64,000 nucleotides of DNA, from NCBI RefSeq assembly GCF_900445235.1, contig NZ_UFSM01000002.1:62001-126000 (forward strand). The letters are read 5' to 3'. Below, piece after piece: positions 1 to 9,431 of the stretch. The position numbers and the translations under genes were made by a program. Origin of the DNA: Aminobacter aminovorans. GTDB lineage: Bacteria; Pseudomonadota; Alphaproteobacteria; Rhizobiales; Rhizobiaceae. Numbering within the stretch: the stretch's first letter is position 1; every line of letters begins with the position of its first letter. Under the pieces are notes generated by a model. It was not told where the DNA came from, did not search any database, and saw only the letters and a program-made list of their open reading frames with translations.

Positions 1-268
1 CAATTGAGGACGGGACGTCGACATAAGGCGCCTCGATCCATCCCTGGCGCGCGCCGGCCATGCCGCAGATGATGACCGGCACGTCGTCCGGCGCGCTCAA
101 GGCAGCAAGGCACCGTTCGAGAATGGGCTCGAAGCCGACCGTCTGGGCTGTGGTCAGCCCTTCGTCGCTGCGATGTTCGGCACGGGCGGCACCTTCGGCA
201 TCGAGGAGCCACGCCCGCATGCGGGTGGTTCCCCAATCGATTGCCACGATGACGGATGCTGCGGCCAT
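1..268 (-). CDS. dgoK: 2-dehydro-3-deoxygalactonokinase, N-terminal part (cut by window edge)
   Basis: The first 89 residues of a sugar kinase are visible; the rest lies beyond the left edge. An early phosphate-binding motif DWGTTRMRAWLLD (about residues 11-23) and the ICGMAGARQGW segment are typical of DgoK, which phosphorylates 2-dehydro-3-deoxygalactonate in the De Ley-Doudoroff pathway. The ATG at 268 lies 7 bp beyond the stop of the upstream SDR gene, so it is co-transcribed with it. The matching KDPGal aldolase would be expected further left, but this is inference. Family call is firm; substrate specificity is inferred from dgoD and the ara-type transporter nearby. Confidence 0.85.
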   Translation of the reverse strand, partial: MAAASVIVAIDWGTTRMRAWLLDAEGAARAEHRSDEGLTTAQTVGFEPILERCLAALSAPDDVPVIICGMAGARQGWIEAPYVDVPSSI

Positions 269-275
269 CGTCCCC

Positions 276-1058
276 TCACTGCGCGGCGTGCTGGAGGACG
301 CTCAGGCCACCGTCGACGACAAGACAGGCAGCGTTCATGAACGGGCATTCGTCCGAGATCATGAACACGGCCGCCTTGGCGATCTCCGTGGTGGTGGCGA
401 TGCGCTTGCCGGGATGAAGCGCCAGGGTTTCGGCGCGCGCCTTTGCCGGATCGGCAAAGCTGTTCCAGTAGTCGATGTTTTTCTGCGTCTCGACATAGCC
501 GGGCGCGAGCGCATTCACCCGCACGCCGGAAGCCGCATATTCGAGCGCCAGGGACTTGGTGAGGCCAAGCAACGCGTGCTTGGCCAGCGGATAGGGAAAG
601 GTATGCGGAATGATGGTGAAGGAATGCGTCGAGGCGATGTTGAGAATCGCCCCGCCGCCTGCCGAGATCATGCCCGGCAATACTGCCTTGCAGCAGTTCC
701 ATGCGCCCTTGAGATTGACGTCGAAACAACGCTGCCATTCGGCATCGGTGGTTTCGAGCGGCGAACCAAAGACGTTGATGCCGGCATTGTTGATCAGGGC
801 GTTGACGGGGCCGATCGTCTTTTCCGCCGAGATCATGGCGGCAGCTATGGCAGTCATATCGGAAATGTCGGCCTCGGCATGACCGAGCGCGCCCTCGGAT
901 GCCCCAAGCTTGGCAACAGTCTCGCGCAGCAGCGGACCGTCACGGTCGACGATGAAAAGTCTTGCACCCTCCTTCAGGCATTGCTGAGCTATGGCCAGAC
1001 CAATGCCCTGTGCTGCGCCGGTCAGGAAAATGCGTTTGCCGACAAGACGGTCGCTCAT
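276..1058 (-). CDS. SDR-family dehydrogenase, probable aldose (galactose/arabinose) 1-dehydrogenase
   Basis: This 260-residue classical short-chain dehydrogenase has the nucleotide motif TGAAQGIG (about residues 14-21), the NNAG segment and the catalytic YPLAK motif. Its start overlaps the stop of the aldose 1-epimerase gene by 4 bp (ATGA), and dgoK follows 7 bp after its stop. Placed between an epimerase and KDGal kinase, it most likely oxidises the imported aldose to its lactone, the first step of a non-phosphorylative route, as an SDR does in rhizobial galactose catabolism. SDR membership is certain; the substrate is inferred from context. Confidence 0.85.
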   Translation of the reverse strand: MSDRLVGKRIFLTGAAQGIGLAIAQQCLKEGARLFIVDRDGPLLRETVAKLGASEGALGHAEADISDMTAIAAAMISAEKTIGPVNALINNAGINVFGSPLETTDAEWQRCFDVNLKGAWNCCKAVLPGMISAGGGAILNIASTHSFTIIPHTFPYPLAKHALLGLTKSLALEYAASGVRVNALAPGYVETQKNIDYWNSFADPAKARAETLALHPGKRIATTTEIAKAAVFMISDECPFMNAACLVVDGGLSVLQHAAQ

Positions 1059-1933
1059 TGGGTAACCTCGAAGTTCGAGACGGTGATCGAGAAAGCCCCA
1101 GACAGGTTTTGCCCAGGCGCAAGCAGATGGAGTGCGTTCGGGCCTGAAGTCGCCAGCGCATTGGGCGTGTGCGACATTGGCTCAAGGCAGAAGAAGCTAC
1201 GGTCGTCTTCCGGCGCATAGAGCATGTAGCGCGAGAACGACGCATCGGCGGCGATGTCTGCGGCGAGCTTCGTCTCGGGCCAGATGATCTGCGCCTGCCC
1301 GCTCCAGCCTTCGAAGCAATTGTTCAGCCTGCGGCGTGGCAGCAGGCGCGGCGTTGCGAAATCGGCGCTGTCCGGGATCGGCGTGCGCACGCCAGGCAGA
1401 TAGCCCTCGCGCTCGGTCCACCAAGCCATCGCCGGGGCCGTGAGCAGGGTGCCCTCGGTGCGGGGAAAATAGGGGTGGAAGCCGATGCCAAACGGCAACG
1501 TCTCGTTACCCAGGTTCGTCACCGAAAGCGATAAGGTCACGGTTGCACCGTCCAGAGTGACGGTCTGGACAGCGCGATAGACGTGTGGCGACTTAGCCGG
1601 CCGCAGTTGCTCGAAAGCGAGCCGAACATGGGTGGCCGATGCATCTTCAACGTTCCATTCGGCTAGCCAGCCGTCGCCATGGATGTAGTTCGGCTCAGCC
1701 GTGTTGGGCGTGAAGCGATAGCTTTTGCCGCCGAGCTCGAAATCGTTGCCTTCGACGCGATTGCCGACCGGAACCAAAGGAAAGCAGGCCGAGCGCAAGA
1801 CGTCGAACGCGCCGTCGTCATGTCGGCGCAGGAAGCGACGTCCATCGCGCGTATGGCCGTCAACGACCGCCCCGCCCTTAAGGCTCATCCGCAGCGACAG
1901 GCGGTCGCCTTCAAGCTCGACAAACCCTTGCAT
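1055..1933 (-). CDS. aldose 1-epimerase family protein
   Basis: The 292-residue product shows the galactose mutarotase fold signatures: a GNRVEGN segment near residue 60, the catalytic-type histidine in GFHPYFP, and the late acidic residue in CLEPMSHTPNAL. It would equilibrate the alpha and beta anomers of the imported sugar before oxidation by the SDR encoded next. The start is 2 bp from the stop of the permease gene araH, so it is the fourth gene of a continuous operon running from araF to dgoK. The actual aldose could be galactose, arabinose or fucose. Confidence 0.85.
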   Translation of the reverse strand: MQGFVELEGDRLSLRMSLKGGAVVDGHTRDGRRFLRRHDDGAFDVLRSACFPLVPVGNRVEGNDFELGGKSYRFTPNTAEPNYIHGDGWLAEWNVEDASATHVRLAFEQLRPAKSPHVYRAVQTVTLDGATVTLSLSVTNLGNETLPFGIGFHPYFPRTEGTLLTAPAMAWWTEREGYLPGVRTPIPDSADFATPRLLPRRRLNNCFEGWSGQAQIIWPETKLAADIAADASFSRYMLYAPEDDRSFFCLEPMSHTPNALATSGPNALHLLAPGQNLSGAFSITVSNFEVTQ

Positions 1934-1934
1934 C

Positions 1935-2885
1935 TCAACGGCGTCCGAGCGCGCTGGACCTGAGATTGTCGAGCAACACGGCGAGCAGCAGGATCACGCC
2001 ACGGACGATGTACTGGTAGAAGGCCGGGATGTTGAGCAGGTTCATCACATTCTCGGCGATACCCATGATCATGACCCCGACGATCACGCCGGCGATTGCC
2101 GCGCGGCCACCGGCCAGCGAAACGCCGCCGAGCACGCAGGCCGAGATGACCGACAGCTCCAGGCCGATGGCCGCATTGGGCTGGCCCGAGGTGATGCGCG
2201 ATGCGAGCAGGATACCGGCGATGGCGCAGACCATGCCTTGCAGGGTGAAGATCCAGATACGCGTCCAGTCGACATTGACGCCAGCCAGACGCGACGCTTC
2301 CGGATTGCCGCCAATGGCCAACGTGTTCTTGCCGAAGACGGTGCGGTTGAGCACAAAGCCAAACACCACGAACAGGATCGCCAGCACCCAGATCGGCGTT
2401 GGAATGCCAAGCAGCTTGGACAGCGCAAGCTGGTAGAAATTCGGATCATTGATGCCCACCGCCCGGCCGTCGGAGGCAATCAGCGCGAGACCGCGCACGA
2501 TCTGCATCGTCGCCAGCGTGGTGATCAGTGCATTGATACGAAACTTGGCGATGACCACGCCGTTGATCAGGCCGACGGCGCCGCCGCAAAGCAGGGCAGC
2601 GAGGATTCCGACCATGATCGAACCGGTGGCGTTCGAGGCCATGACGGCGACCATGCCGGCAAAAGCGACGATGGAACCGACCGACAGATCGAAATCCCGC
2701 GCCGCCAGGCAGAACATCATCGTGCAGGCGACGATGCCGACGGTGACGACCGACTGCAACAGGCCCAGCATGTTGCGCTCTGTCAGGAAGTTCGGGACGA
2801 AGATCGACACCAGCGCAAAGGCCAGAACGAAGATCACGACGAGACCCTGGTCGCCGAGCAGTATCTTCTTCAAAGAGTTTGTCAT
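1935..2885 (-). CDS. araH: L-arabinose/galactose-type ABC transporter permease
   Basis: A 316-residue hydrophobic permease of the RbsC/AraH family, with the conserved ARDFDLSVGSIVAF segment and the GGVSLAGGR loop near the C-terminus that contacts the ATPase. I chose the ATG at 2885, 11 bp after the araG stop, because an upstream extension would run through the araG coding end. It forms the membrane channel with AraF (binding protein) and AraG (ATPase). Many membrane segments are visible as leucine/valine-rich stretches. Confidence 0.9.
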   Translation of the reverse strand: MTNSLKKILLGDQGLVVIFVLAFALVSIFVPNFLTERNMLGLLQSVVTVGIVACTMMFCLAARDFDLSVGSIVAFAGMVAVMASNATGSIMVGILAALLCGGAVGLINGVVIAKFRINALITTLATMQIVRGLALIASDGRAVGINDPNFYQLALSKLLGIPTPIWVLAILFVVFGFVLNRTVFGKNTLAIGGNPEASRLAGVNVDWTRIWIFTLQGMVCAIAGILLASRITSGQPNAAIGLELSVISACVLGGVSLAGGRAAIAGVIVGVMIMGIAENVMNLLNIPAFYQYIVRGVILLLAVLLDNLRSSALGRR

Positions 2886-2896
2886 GCTCAGTCCCC

Positions 2897-4408
2897 TCAG
2901 GATGCGATTGCGTCTGGCGTCTTCTTGTCGGGAAGCGCTGCTGCCAGGATTGCGCGCTCGCTGAAATCGTTGCGGTCGATGTGCGCCGAGATGCGGCCGC
3001 CGCACATGACCAGGATGCGGTCGCAGATGCCCATCACCTCGGGCAGTTCGCTGGAGACGACGATGATCGCCACGCCTTGCTCAGCGAGCTGGTAGAGGAT
3101 TTCGTAGATTTCGGATTTGGCGCCGACATCGATACCGCGTGTCGGCTCGTCGACGATAAGGACGCGGACGCCCTGTTCGGACAGCCAGCGGCCGAGAATG
3201 ACCTTCTGCTGGTTGCCGCCCGACAGGTTCAGGATGTCCTGCTTGCGCGAAGGCGTGCGGACCTTGAGCTTCTTGATATAGGTCTCGGCGATTTCGGCTT
3301 CCTTGCGCGCATTGAGGATGCCGAAGCGGGTGTTGTGGCGACGCGAGGAAATGTTGATGTTCTCCTCCAGCGAGCGCCCCTGGATGATGCCGTCATGCTT
3401 GCGGTCTTCGGAGCACAGCACGATGCCCGCGCGTATCGCCTGGCGCGGGTCGACGGCGTGAACTGCCTGTCCATCGATTTTGATCGTTCCGCTGCTGCGC
3501 GTGTCGGCACCATAGACCAGGCGCATCAATTCGGAGCGGCCGGCACCGATCAGTCCGAAGAAGCCTAGAATTTCGCCAGCCCTCGCCTCGAAGCTCGCCG
3601 GTTGCACGAGCTTCCCGCCGGCGATGCCTTCAGCCTTCAGCCTGACAGCGCCCACCGTTCGGGCGCGCCAGCCCCAGACATTGGAGATCTCGCGACCGAC
3701 CATCTCCGCCACCACCTGTTCGCGCGTGACGTTTTCGAGACTCGGGTGATGGGCGGCCAGCTTGCCGTCGCGCAGCACGGTCAGGCTGTCGCAGAGCCGA
3801 AACACCTCGTCGAGGCGATGGGAGATGTAGAGAATGACCTTGCCTTCGGCGCGCAGGCGCTCGATCAGGCTGAAGAGAATTTCACTTTCGCGCGACGACA
3901 ACGACGAGGTCGGCTCGTCCAACGCAATGACGCGTGCATCGAGCATGATCGCCTTGGCGATCTCGACCATTTGCCGCTCGCCGATCGACAGCGTCTTGAC
4001 CTTGCGGCGCGGGTCGATGTCGATGCCTGCAGATTTCAGCTTGTCGCCGACCTCCGAAAACATCTGTCGTGACTGGATGACACCGGCATTGGCCGGAAAG
4101 CGGCCGAGCCGCAGGTTTTCGGCGACGGTAAGCTCGGGAACCAGCTGCAGTTCCTGGTGAATGACGATAACGCCGGCATGAAAGGCGTCACGCGTCGAGG
4201 CATATTTCTGGGCCTGGCCGTCGATGATGATGTCGCCGGTATCGGCATGCTGGTCGCCCGAGAGTACCCGGATCATCGTCGACTTGCCGGCGCCGTTTTC
4301 GCCCATCAGGCCATGGACGGCCCCCTTTGCGACGGAAAACGACACGTCGGACAGCGCCTGGACGCCAGGATAGGCTTTCGAGATGTGAGAAAATTCGAGA
4401 AATGACAT
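2897..4408 (-). CDS. araG: sugar ABC transporter ATP-binding protein (tandem ATPase)
   Basis: The 503-residue product carries two fused ATP-binding cassettes, as in AraG/MglA/RbsA. The first half has Walker A GENGAGKS, signature LSIGERQ and Walker B VIALDEP; the second half has the degenerate Walker A GLIGAGRS and signature LSGGNQQK, the usual pattern in this family. The ATG at 4408 follows an AGGAGG ribosome-binding site 7 bp upstream. It energises uptake of the sugar bound by AraF through AraH. Confidence 0.93.
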   Translation of the reverse strand: MSFLEFSHISKAYPGVQALSDVSFSVAKGAVHGLMGENGAGKSTMIRVLSGDQHADTGDIIIDGQAQKYASTRDAFHAGVIVIHQELQLVPELTVAENLRLGRFPANAGVIQSRQMFSEVGDKLKSAGIDIDPRRKVKTLSIGERQMVEIAKAIMLDARVIALDEPTSSLSSRESEILFSLIERLRAEGKVILYISHRLDEVFRLCDSLTVLRDGKLAAHHPSLENVTREQVVAEMVGREISNVWGWRARTVGAVRLKAEGIAGGKLVQPASFEARAGEILGFFGLIGAGRSELMRLVYGADTRSSGTIKIDGQAVHAVDPRQAIRAGIVLCSEDRKHDGIIQGRSLEENINISSRRHNTRFGILNARKEAEIAETYIKKLKVRTPSRKQDILNLSGGNQQKVILGRWLSEQGVRVLIVDEPTRGIDVGAKSEIYEILYQLAEQGVAIIVVSSELPEVMGICDRILVMCGGRISAHIDRNDFSERAILAAALPDKKTPDAIAS

Positions 4409-4424
4409 CGACGGTCCTCCTGAA

Positions 4425-4457
4425 TGTCCGACGGCAGCAAAGCACCGCCGCCGGACA
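4425..4457 (-). promoter_or_regulatory. intergenic hairpin between araF and araG
   Basis: Two 11-base arms (4425-4435 and 4447-4457) pair with one mismatch around an 11-base loop, directly between the binding-protein gene and the ATPase gene. No T-tract follows. Such hairpins commonly stabilise or partially terminate the message after the binding-protein cistron so that it is expressed in excess. Role inferred from position. Confidence 0.5.
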
Positions 4458-4476
4458 CCGTTCAATGTAGCGGTGA

Positions 4477-5469
4477 TTACTCGATGCCGAGTTCCGCACG
4501 GACCTTTTCGAAGTCGTCACGCTTGGCAAGCGCCCCGGCGGTCAGGATCAGCTTCTCCGGTTCCTTGCCGTTGGCGACCCACTCATACATGTTGAGCGCA
4601 GTCTCATAGCCATGGCGCTTCGGCGAGATGATCACCGAACCGATGAAGCCGGTGGCCGAAGGCTTCTTGAACTCGTTGATCGCCGAGTCCGCGCCGCCGA
4701 TGCCGACACCGATCATGCCGTCAGCTGCGATGCCGACGCCTTCCGATGCACGCACGGCACCCAGAACCGCTTCGTCGTTGAGGCCGAAGGCGACCCACTT
4801 CTTGATGTTGGCGTTCTTGTTCAGGACAACCGTCGCCGCGTTGTGCGCGGCTTCGGTGTCGGTCTTCGCCTGAGGCGCGTCGAAGATGTTCTCGGCCTTG
4901 AAGCCGTTGGCCTTGAGCACCGAGATGGCGCCCTCGACGCGGTCGACGGCGGTCGGCAGTTGGTCATAGGAGACTCGGATCGCACCGACCTCTTCGGCCT
5001 TCCAGCCACGGGCCTTCATTTCGTCGACGATCGCCTGGCCGACGGCCTCACCAATCTTGGTGGCCGAGATGCCCATATGCGGCACTTCCTCGATCGGCTT
5101 GCCGTCGGCGCTGACCAGACGGTCATCGACGGTCATCACCTTGAGGTTGTTGGCCGCAGCCTTGGCGACGATGCCAGGCCCGAGTTTCACGTCGGGCGTG
5201 CAGACGACGAAGCCCTGGGCGCCCTGGGCGCCGAGATTGTCGATCGCCGACATCAGCTTCTCGCCGTCCTCGGCACCGATCTTGACCAGCGTAAAGCCTT
5301 TTTCCTTGGCAGCCTGGTCGGCAAACTTCCACTCGTCCTGGAACCAGGGCTCCTCGGGCTGCTTCACGATGAAGCCGATCTTGGTTTCCTGCGCATAGGC
5401 AGAAGCAATGGTGGTGGCAGACAGAACCGCAAGGGCGCCCGCGACGAGCGCCGTCTTCAACAATCGCAT
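4477..5469 (-). CDS. araF: arabinose/galactose-type periplasmic sugar-binding protein
   Basis: A 330-residue periplasmic binding protein with a signal peptide ending near ASAYAQE (about residue 26). The segments KQPEEPWFQ, EWKFAD, GFVVCTPD and the late HGYETALNMYEWVA follow E. coli AraF closely. The ATG at 5469 has a GGAGGAG site upstream. It is the first gene of the operon araF-araG-araH-epimerase-SDR-dgoK and lies opposite a GntR regulator. AraF relatives bind L-arabinose, D-galactose and D-fucose; the catabolic genes here favour galactose or arabinose. Confidence 0.9.
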   Translation of the reverse strand: MRLLKTALVAGALAVLSATTIASAYAQETKIGFIVKQPEEPWFQDEWKFADQAAKEKGFTLVKIGAEDGEKLMSAIDNLGAQGAQGFVVCTPDVKLGPGIVAKAAANNLKVMTVDDRLVSADGKPIEEVPHMGISATKIGEAVGQAIVDEMKARGWKAEEVGAIRVSYDQLPTAVDRVEGAISVLKANGFKAENIFDAPQAKTDTEAAHNAATVVLNKNANIKKWVAFGLNDEAVLGAVRASEGVGIAADGMIGVGIGGADSAINEFKKPSATGFIGSVIISPKRHGYETALNMYEWVANGKEPEKLILTAGALAKRDDFEKVRAELGIE

Positions 5470-5525
5470 GTGAACTCCTCCCAAAGGTGCCGGGCACTCA
5501 GCCCGGATGACAAACGCTAGCTTCT

Positions 5526-5560
5526 TTTATCATACCAGTCAATTGCGTTGGTATGATAAA
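5526..5560. promoter_or_regulatory. inverted repeat, probable GntR operator between araF and its regulator
   Basis: Perfect 12-base arms TTTATCATACCA (5526-5537) and TGGTATGATAAA (5549-5560) are separated by 11 bases. The site lies between the divergent araF (start 5469) and GntR regulator (start 5669) genes, so one site could control both. The TGGTAT/ATACCA cores resemble half-sites of FadR-subfamily GntR proteins. Binding is inferred. Confidence 0.65.
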
Positions 5561-5668
5561 TGAGATAGCTTCCTTTTGCGGCGTCGTCATGGATGATCGC
5601 AGGGGCGCATTGTCCGGCTTACGAAGCGGACATAAGAACGAGAAAACGCTCTTGGGGGAGGAGAACGC

Positions 5669-6412
5669 ATGAACATCAACGAGGCACCTGAAGCGCCAGC
5701 GAAGTCACGTCGCCCGCGCGTCCTGCCCGATGTCGTGCGGGCAATCGCTTCTCAAATCCTCGCCGGCAACTATCCGGTGGGCAGCACGCTACCGAGCGAA
5801 ATCGACCTCTGCACGGAATACAGCGTAAGCCGCACCGTCATCCGCGAAGCGCTCAAGACGCTCGCAGCCAAGGGCCTTGTTCTCAGCCGCCCGCGCATCG
5901 GCACCGTCGTCTGCGAACGCGACAACTGGAACATCATTGATCCCCAGGTGCTGGAGTGGCACGCGCCGAACACACTTGATCCCAAATTGTTCGACTCCAT
6001 CCTGGAAACCCGCCGTGCCATCGAGCCGCTGGTCGCCGAACTTGCCGCGACCCGAGCCTCGCTGCAGGAGATCGCCGATCTCGAACTGGCATGGAAAGGC
6101 ATGGAAGCGGCGGGAAGCGACGTTGCCCGTTTCGCCCGCTCGGACGCCGCCTTTCACCAGGTCCTTTATGGGGCCTGCCACAACCCGATCTTTCGCCAGA
6201 TCGGCGGGATGATCGAGACAGCGCTGAACTTCGCGCTCGAGGCGACGGCCAATTCCGTCGACCGGCGCGACGAAGCCGTCAGGGTCCACTACGGCGTCGT
6301 CGAAGCGCTGCGCATGCGCGACGCCGCCGCCGCGCGCGTCGCCGCCAACGAGATCCTGGATCTCGCCGCGCGCGACCTCGCGCGCGCCAAGAGCCAGCAC
6401 AAGAAAGACTGA
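5669..6412 (+). CDS. GntR-family (FadR/FCD) transcriptional regulator of the sugar operon
   Basis: The 247-residue product has an N-terminal winged helix (about residues 20-90, with LPSEIDLC and [12 protein letters not shown] typical of GntR) followed by an all-helical FCD ligand domain, including the [12 protein letters not shown] and [11 protein letters not shown] segments. A strong GGGGGAGGAG site precedes the ATG. It is divergent from araF and upstream of dgoD, so it probably represses both transcripts until an aldonate or KDG intermediate binds, as DgoR does in E. coli. Ligand unknown. Confidence 0.88.
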   Translation: MNINEAPEAPAKSRRPRVLPDVVRAIASQILAGNYPVGSTLPSEIDLCTEYSVSRTVIREALKTLAAKGLVLSRPRIGTVVCERDNWNIIDPQVLEWHAPNTLDPKLFDSILETRRAIEPLVAELAATRASLQEIADLELAWKGMEAAGSDVARFARSDAAFHQVLYGACHNPIFRQIGGMIETALNFALEATANSVDRRDEAVRVHYGVVEALRMRDAAAARVAANEILDLAARDLARAKSQHKKD

Positions 6413-6444
6413 ACGCCAGCCCATCCGGAGTTAGTGCCGACACC

Positions 6445-7593
6445 ATGAAGATCACTGCACTCAAGACCTACATCGTTCCGCCGCGCTGGCTGTTTCTCAA
6501 GATCGAAACCGACGAGGGCGTGAGCGGTTGGGGCGAGCCCGTGGTCGAAGGCCGCGCCCACACAGTCGAGGCGGCGGTGCATGAACTCGCCGACTATCTG
6601 ATAGGCAAGGATCCGCGGCTCATCGAGGACCACTGGAACGTCATGTATCGCGGCGGTTTCTACCGCGGCGGTCCGATCCTGATGAGTGCGATTGCCGGCA
6701 TCGACCAGGCGCTGTGGGATATCAAGGGCCGGGCACTCGGCGTGCCGGTGCATGAACTGCTTGGCGGGCGCTGCCGCGACCGCATCAAGGTCTATTCCTG
6801 GATCGGTGGCGACCGGCCATCGGAAGTCGCAGCAGGTGCCAAAGACGTCGTTGCGCGCGGGTTCACCGCGCTCAAGATGAACGGCACCGAAGAGCTTCAG
6901 ATCGTCGACAGTCACGACAAGATCGATGCGGCGATCGCGCGTGTCGCCATGGTACGCGAGGCAGTCGGCCCGCATGTCGGCATCGCCGTCGACTTCCATG
7001 GCCGCGTCCACCGGCCGATGGCCCGGGTTCTGGTCAAGGAGCTCGAGCCCTACAGGCTGATGTTCATCGAGGAGCCGGTGCTCAGCGAAAACCGCGAGGC
7101 ACTGAAGGAGATCGCCGCGCTGTCATCTGCGCCGATCGCACTCGGCGAAAGGCTCTACAGCCGCTGGGATTTCAAGAGCGTGCTCCAGGAAGGCGTCGTC
7201 GACATCATCCAGCCGGATCTGTCACATGCCGGCGGCATCACCGAATGTCGCAAGATCGCTGCCATGGCCGAAGCCTATGACGTCGCCGTGGCCCCCCATT
7301 GCCCGCTCGGTCCGATCGCGCTCGCTGCCTGCCTGCAGCTCGACGCGGTGAGCTACAATGCCTTCATCCAGGAACAGAGCCTGGGCATCCACTACAACAA
7401 GTCCAACGACCTGATGGACTACGCCAGGAACAAGGACGTGTTCCATTACGAAGACGGGTACGTCACCATCCCGAATGGCCCCGGCCTCGGGGTCGAGGTC
7501 GATGAGGACTACGTCAAGGAACGCGCCAAGGAAGGCCATCGCTGGCGCAACCCTGTTTGGCGCCACGCCGACGGCTCTTTCGCCGAATGGTAA
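6445..7593 (+). CDS. dgoD: D-galactonate dehydratase (enolase superfamily)
   Basis: At 382 residues it has the length of E. coli DgoD. The mandelate racemase-like hallmarks are present: the capping N-terminus ([15 protein letters not shown]), acid ligands in VDFHGR, FIEEPV and ALGERL, and the general-base histidine in APHCPLGP. It dehydrates an aldonate, most likely galactonate, to 2-dehydro-3-deoxygalactonate, the substrate of DgoK. It sits 32 bp after the GntR gene and is probably co-transcribed with it. Fuconate or arabinonate dehydratase activity is a weaker alternative. Confidence 0.9.
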   Translation: MKITALKTYIVPPRWLFLKIETDEGVSGWGEPVVEGRAHTVEAAVHELADYLIGKDPRLIEDHWNVMYRGGFYRGGPILMSAIAGIDQALWDIKGRALGVPVHELLGGRCRDRIKVYSWIGGDRPSEVAAGAKDVVARGFTALKMNGTEELQIVDSHDKIDAAIARVAMVREAVGPHVGIAVDFHGRVHRPMARVLVKELEPYRLMFIEEPVLSENREALKEIAALSSAPIALGERLYSRWDFKSVLQEGVVDIIQPDLSHAGGITECRKIAAMAEAYDVAVAPHCPLGPIALAACLQLDAVSYNAFIQEQSLGIHYNKSNDLMDYARNKDVFHYEDGYVTIPNGPGLGVEVDEDYVKERAKEGHRWRNPVWRHADGSFAEW

Positions 7594-7931
7594 GCTGAAC
7601 GCACAGTAGAATCCGCAGTTATCGCGACCAGGTCGACCAACCAGGGAAGGCCGGCGGGCGACCTGCAAGGCTGGCCTCTTGCCTGGGTGTTCGTCCTGCG
7701 CACGCCTGGGCCTCCTCCACATCGATCGCATGCGATCGCCCCACAGCTGACGCGAAGTGCTACACGTTATCTTCCTGTAGCCCCTGGTGATGGGTAACCT
7801 TCGGTTTCGGCGAAAGATGCCGAACGATCCTTTCCTCACGTCGCTCGATTGCTGCAGCGACATCACCAGCGAGATTCCGCCTTTTATCGATGGCTACGTA
7901 CTGAAGCGCTCCCGCCCTGGGCCTATACAGC
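7594..7931. other. intergenic region without recognised gene
   Basis: This 338-bp stretch between the convergent dgoD and SnoaL-like genes shows no recognisable coding sequence, strong hairpin or T-tract terminator on either strand. Confidence 0.5.
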
Positions 7932-8351
7932 TCAGGTAGCCTCTATGCGATCGCGGCCGAAGGGATCGCCAAGCACCGATTCTGTGTGCAATGCGGCAAG
8001 CCATTGACCATCTTCACGGATCCAGGTGGTGGCGTCGGCTGCCTTCAAGGTCAGAGCTTTCCCCTCAACCTCCATCTCTTCAGTCACCGTGTAAGCAATG
8101 ACGGCAACGTCCTTGGAAGGAAACATGACCTTCACATCGTCGAACTGGAAGGACTTCAGCTGCCAGAGGCTTTCGCCCTGCCTGGCCATGCCACGATAGT
8201 CGTCATGCCTGAGCAATGCAGTCCCTTGAGCGCCGGCGACGATAGATTCCTCAGTGAGCATGGCCACGGAGCCTTCAACGTCCTTGTCCACCATCGCGCG
8301 CCAGAATTTCTGCTCCAGATCAATGATCTCTTGTTTTTCGGAATGCGTCAT
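7932..8351 (-). CDS. SnoaL-like / NTF2-fold protein (DUF4440 type)
   Basis: The 139-residue product fits the NTF2-like pattern: an N-terminal helix with FWRAMVDKDVEG, a strand-rich middle, and a C-terminal TWIREDGQWLAALHTES strand pair common in DUF4440 proteins. A CAGGAG site lies upstream of the ATG. These small cone-shaped proteins are isomerases, dehydratase-like enzymes or ligand binders; nothing here fixes the substrate. It stands alone, convergent with dgoD. Confidence 0.75.
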   Translation of the reverse strand: MTHSEKQEIIDLEQKFWRAMVDKDVEGSVAMLTEESIVAGAQGTALLRHDDYRGMARQGESLWQLKSFQFDDVKVMFPSKDVAVIAYTVTEEMEVEGKALTLKAADATTWIREDGQWLAALHTESVLGDPFGRDRIEAT

Positions 8352-8999
8352 CGTTCATCTCCTGAGATGGAATTGAAGGAACTACGCGAAGAGGAAGAGA
8401 AAGTTCCGGCATGAGGCGTCAGCTGTAGTGCCGTAGGCTCGGCAACACCGAGATCTGCTCGGCTGAGCAAGTGGATAGCGCGATTCAAAATCGTGACGCC
8501 GAGAGCTTGCGATCGACTGTCGAGGCGGTGGAAGTCATCGAAATCGGCCCAAGGTTGAATGCCGCTGGAACCGTTTGAGGGCCCGTCGAGGTTGAGCCCG
8601 GTTTTCTTAAGGAACGCCGAGATGTACGCAAACACGGGTTTGCGCACGATCACGATGGTGGCCGCTTTTGCAACAGTGACCCTTGCCTATCACCTATCAG
8701 ATCGTGTGCGCACAGTTGCGTGGGCTGGATAGTAAACGTAGAAGCCGCAACTTTCGCTGAAACCTTTAGCGACTTGAATAGTTGGGTACTTGCTGCGGGC
8801 TGTGTCAATCGGGCGCGACGGTACGATGAACAGGAAGTCTTTTTCCCGATTTCTCTTCCTGGCCAACGAATTGGCAGACGAGCATCTGTCCCGTTCAGTC
8901 CGCAGCGCATTCTCGCGCAAAAGTAGCTCACGCCAGGCCAAGGTGACGATCAAGCAGCCGACCTTGGAAACCAAGCTCCTTGCTAGAGGAAGGTGATTT
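8352..8999. other. intergenic region without recognised gene
   Basis: These 648 bp contain only short open frames with no recognisable family and unremarkable translation signals, including a 56-codon frame from an ATG at 8826. The base composition is less GC-rich than neighbouring genes. The last bases (GAGGAAGG) are the ribosome-binding site of the DUF427 gene. Confidence 0.45.
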
Positions 9000-9356
9000 A
9001 TGGACGAGGCTCTGCGAACATCCACAATCGTTCCGTTTCGCGGGACTGTGACCGTCAGCTATTCGGACGCGATAATTGCATCGTCAAAGGATGCAAAGGT
9101 GCTTAGTACTCCGGGCAAGGAGGCGGTCTTTTTCCTACCTTTCGAGGATATATATTTCGACTTTCTGACCCTTACCCGCCAGACGCGACCGACGGGGTAC
9201 GGGTCCGCCGCATACTGGCGCGTAAACGCCGTCGGGGAAGCGGCGGACAACTTCATGTGGTCATATGAAGCCGCAGATGGGGCTGACCACCTGCTCCTGG
9301 AGCGTCATGCTGCATTTGATCCGACGAAGGCTCGCATCGAGGCCGTTCCGGCTTGA
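9000..9356 (+). CDS. DUF427 domain protein
   Basis: A 118-residue protein matching the DUF427 pattern: an early strand TVSYSDAIIASSKDAKVL, then an aromatic and acidic centre (FFLPFEDIYFDFL), and the AAYWRVN segment where the family usually has a conserved SYW-like motif. The ATG follows GAGGAAGG. The function of DUF427 proteins is unknown; they are single-domain cytosolic proteins common in actinobacteria and proteobacteria. No operon partner is evident. Confidence 0.7.
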   Translation: MDEALRTSTIVPFRGTVTVSYSDAIIASSKDAKVLSTPGKEAVFFLPFEDIYFDFLTLTRQTRPTGYGSAAYWRVNAVGEAADNFMWSYEAADGADHLLLERHAAFDPTKARIEAVPA

Positions 9357-9431
9357 AGCGTCGCCCCGATCACGCTCACATCTGTCGAACAGTCTGATTG
9401 AATGTCGGGTGGCAAGCTAAGGCAGTTCCGG

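Noticed and set aside
1725..3095. Plus-strand frame of about 456 codons over araH and the epimerase gene
   Set aside because: Low-complexity, His/Asp/Arg-rich product without family resemblance; mirror of real genes on the minus strand.
8826..8996. 56-codon plus-strand frame upstream of the DUF427 gene
   Set aside because: No ribosome-binding site and no recognised family.
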